Positions 19,381 through 21,706 of a stretch of 21,706 bases of DNA are shown in pieces. This DNA is from Saccoglossus kowalevskii (taxonomy: Eukaryota; Hemichordata; Enteropneusta; Harrimaniidae). The notes beneath the pieces were generated by a model. It was not told where the DNA came from and ran no database searches. It was given only the letters and a program-made list of their open reading frames with translations. A program made the translations under genes and the position numbers. Where the stretch lies: contig NW_003116454.1 in the NCBI RefSeq assembly GCF_000003605.2, forward strand, positions 70,457 to 92,162. Direction: 5' to 3'. Every line of letters begins with the position of its first letter. The first letter of the stretch is position 1.

Positions 19381-20340
19381 TTAGTCTCCGTTTGGACGCA
19401 GTCCGAAAACGGGGACTTATGTTTTGACCTTTGTGCGTCTGTGTGTCCGTGCGTGCGTCCGGACCTGTATCTTAGACATTCCTGGACCAATACAATCAAA
19501 CTTTACACACACATCATACATAATATTATACATATGCACTTCAATTTGTTTCACAATCTGATTCAAGATGGCCGAATGGTGGCCATTTTTGTGTATAAAA
19601 AATCATCAAAACCAAGCATTTATGGGAGGATTTTATTTAAACATACGTTGGACATTATGGAACCGCACATCATTTTATTTTATAATGAATGCAGTTCTAG
19701 TGTCATATCTCTGCCATACTTTGACTGATTATGATCAAAGTGTATATATTCATTATACATCAAGACATAGATATATTGGTTTGACTATCTGATTCAAAAT
19801 GGCCAAATGGCAGACGTTCTGTGCTAAAAAATCATCAAAAATCAAGCATTTCTGGCATTCCAGAACTGAATCTTGGTGTTTTTTGATGGATTTTGTTCAA
19901 ACTTAGTACATATGTTGGACATTATGGGACATTGATACACATCATTTTATTTTTCAGATTCAATTAAAAATGGCCGACTGGCGGCCATTTTGTTTTAATG
20001 GATGCAGTTCTAGTGCCATGTGTCTGCCATACTTTGACTGATTATGATCAAATTTTAAAAAATCATTATACATCATGACATAGATATATTGATTTGACTA
20101 TCTCATGCGTTTATGGTTGGATTATGTTCAAACTTGTTACATGTATTAGAGATTATGGGTTCCTGATGCATGTCATTTAATTTTTCAAATCGGATTCAAA
20201 ATGGCTTATAAAGCCATACATGTATCTCTGATATGCTTTGACTGATTATGTTCAAATATACATTATACATGTATTCAAAATGGCCGACTTGTGGCCATTT
20301 TGTTTTGCTGTTCCAGAGCAATATGGACAAGTAAATACAA
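19381..20340. mobile_element. Element C: hairpin-led repeat with about 313-bp degenerate internal units
   Basis: It starts with a hairpin, AGTCTCCGTTTGGAC (19383-19397) and GTCCGAAAACGGGGACT (19401-19417), loop GCA. A GTGTCCGTGCGTGCGTCCGG microsatellite-like stretch follows (about 19443-19462). Two internal units are marked by CTGCCATACTTTGACTGATT (19711, 20024; spacing 313) and a shortened third near 20228. Each unit carries an ATGGCC/GGCCAT inverted pair: 19570-19586, a perfect 10-bp-arm pair at 19967-19991, and 20277-20301; the copy near 19798 is eroded. The open frames in it show no homology. Layout matches element B (hairpin, GTCC-rich stretch, tandem core). The right boundary is approximate. 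Confidence 0.65.
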
Positions 20341-20750
20341 AATGTCAATCATTTTAATGTTAAAAATCATCATAATCAAGCATCATCTTCTGGATCCATA
20401 TTTCTGGCATGTTTACGTTTCAACTATATTACTATAAACAAGACTATATATCTTAAATTTGATACCTAATGGGGACTGTGCAATGCTTGACTTGGTTCCT
20501 TTGAATTGCTAACAACCAACAACAACAGTAAAAAACGTTCATGTAATCCCTGTATGGGACACCTACATCTCTAATGAGCTGTTTGTTTGAGATAGGTGGT
20601 GTAATGTCTTTTTTTTCGTGACTTCGTTTCCTTGCAATCAGTTCAGCTTACATCACAAGTTATATTTTGTTTTACAAAAGTAATCTGAGGTGTGAATGGA
20701 CAAAACGGTGCTTTCACAATGACAATTTATTTATGTTCTAGATCATGTAT
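20341..20750. other. Non-coding spacer before the right-end minisatellite
   Basis: No supported gene, RNA or repeat. AT-rich with an AACAACCAACAACAACAG stretch near 20510. Confidence 0.5.
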
Positions 20751-21706
20751 AATGACGCCAATCTACGTGTTGACAAAGGTCACCATTAATGTTGACAATC
20801 CATGTGCTAAGTCACCATTAATTATGCCAATTTACGTTTTGTGTCACCATTAATGTTGTCAGTCTATGTGTTGGGTCACCATTAATTTGCCAATCTATGT
20901 GTTGGGCAAATTAATGCTGCCACTCTATGTGCTGGGTCACCATTAATGTTGCCAATATATGTGTTGGGTCACAATTAATGTTGCCAGTCTATGTGCCGAG
21001 TCACCATTAATGTTGCCAGTCTATGTGCTGAGTCACCATTAATGTTCCTATTCTACGTATCGTGTCACCATTGATGTTGCCTATCCGTGTGCTAGGTCAC
21101 CATTAATGATGCCAATCTACGTTTTGGATTAGCATTAATGTTGCCAATAAATGTGCTAGGTCATCATTAATGTTGCCAATTTACGTTTTGTGTTACCAAT
21201 AATGTTGCCAGTCTATATGTTGGGCCACAAAAATTAATGTTGCCCATCTATGTGCTGAGTCACTAATGTTAATTAATGTTGCCACTCTATGTGCTAGGTC
21301 ACCATTAATGTTGCCAATCCATGTGCTAGGTCTTCATTAATGATGCCAATTTACGTTTTGGGTTACAATTAATGTTCCTAATCCATGTGTTAGGTCACCA
21401 TTAATGATGCCAATTTACGTGTTGGGTAAGATGTAATGTTGTCAATATATGTATTGGATCAAACTTAATATAGTCAATTTATGTGCTGGGTCAAACCTAA
21501 TGTTGTCAATCTATGTATTGAATTAAACTTAATGTTGCCAATCTATGTATTGAATCAACCTAATGTTGTCAATCTATGTGTTGAATCAAACTTAATGTTG
21601 TCAATCTAAGAATTGAATTACACCTAATGTTGTCATCTATGTGCTGGATCAAATTGAATGTTGTCAATCTATGTGCTGGATCAACTTATGTTGTCATCTA
21701 TGTATT
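20751..21706. repeat. 32-bp minisatellite, about 30 units, running off the window
   Basis: Unit GTCACCATTAATGTTGCC followed by ARTCTATGTGCTGR. The period is 32 bp, measured at 21000, 21032, 21064 and 21096. Left and middle units keep GTCACCATTAATG. From about 21450 the units shift to ATCAAACTTAATGTTGTC with less conservation, a second subfamily. Several internal units have insertions or deletions (for example near 20900 and 21230). The right end of the array is outside the window. Confidence 0.95.

Noticed and set aside
1-21706. tRNA or other structured RNA genes
   Set aside because: Scanning by eye for A/B-box words and cloverleaf-compatible pairs gave nothing; a covariance-model search would be needed to exclude diverged RNAs.

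Overview
This window looks like AT-rich, intron-bearing DNA from an invertebrate animal. A marine mollusc, most likely a bivalve, fits best. The grounds are canonical GT/AG splice sites, a WD40-protein gene with a 6-kb intron, several minisatellites, small inverted-repeat elements, and two composite repeats built from about 157-bp tandem cores, resembling the 'pearl' elements described in bivalves. The taxon is an inference: there is no rRNA, mitochondrial or other diagnostic gene here.

Left part (1-3165): two related tandem-core elements (1-668, cut by the window edge; and about 1451-2304, with a hairpin at its left end) share an 86-bp right-end module. They are followed by non-coding DNA with a strong double hairpin at 2837-2910.

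Middle (3166-9938): the last two recognisable coding exons of a plus-strand gene, probably WDR89. They lie at 3166-3282 (the last WD blade) and 9290-9523 (a basic tail plus a short heptad-repeat extension), with a poly(A) signal at 9933. The 6-kb intron between them carries two abutting MITE-like elements (3580-3970 and 3988-4179), a 22-bp minisatellite (6509-8125) with higher-order periodicity, and a perfect 22-bp palindrome.

Right of the gene: AT-rich spacer with a 115-bp inverted repeat; a 31-bp minisatellite (11958-12920) running directly into a small unidentified ORF (to 13168); and a spacer with two identical GTCACGTGAC palindromes.

14845-18339, minus strand: a heavily decayed copy of a large multi-domain gene. 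Its pieces, in order, are a C2..HC zinc-binding segment, conserved linker blocks, a PIN/FEN-like nuclease segment and a C-terminal CXC-type cysteine cluster. At least six frame changes and several in-frame stops show that it is a pseudogene. I recall this family as repetitive and uncharacterised in marine invertebrate genomes, and its domain combination is the most intriguing content here.

Right end (18340-21706): AT-rich spacer, a promoter-like cluster of CRE, CCAAT, YY1-like and X-box-like motifs (about 19020-19300), a second hairpin-led element with about 313-bp degenerate internal repeats (19381-20340), and a 32-bp minisatellite that runs off the window. Apart from the two WDR89 exons no functional protein gene is convincingly supported, and the genes here do not form a pathway.
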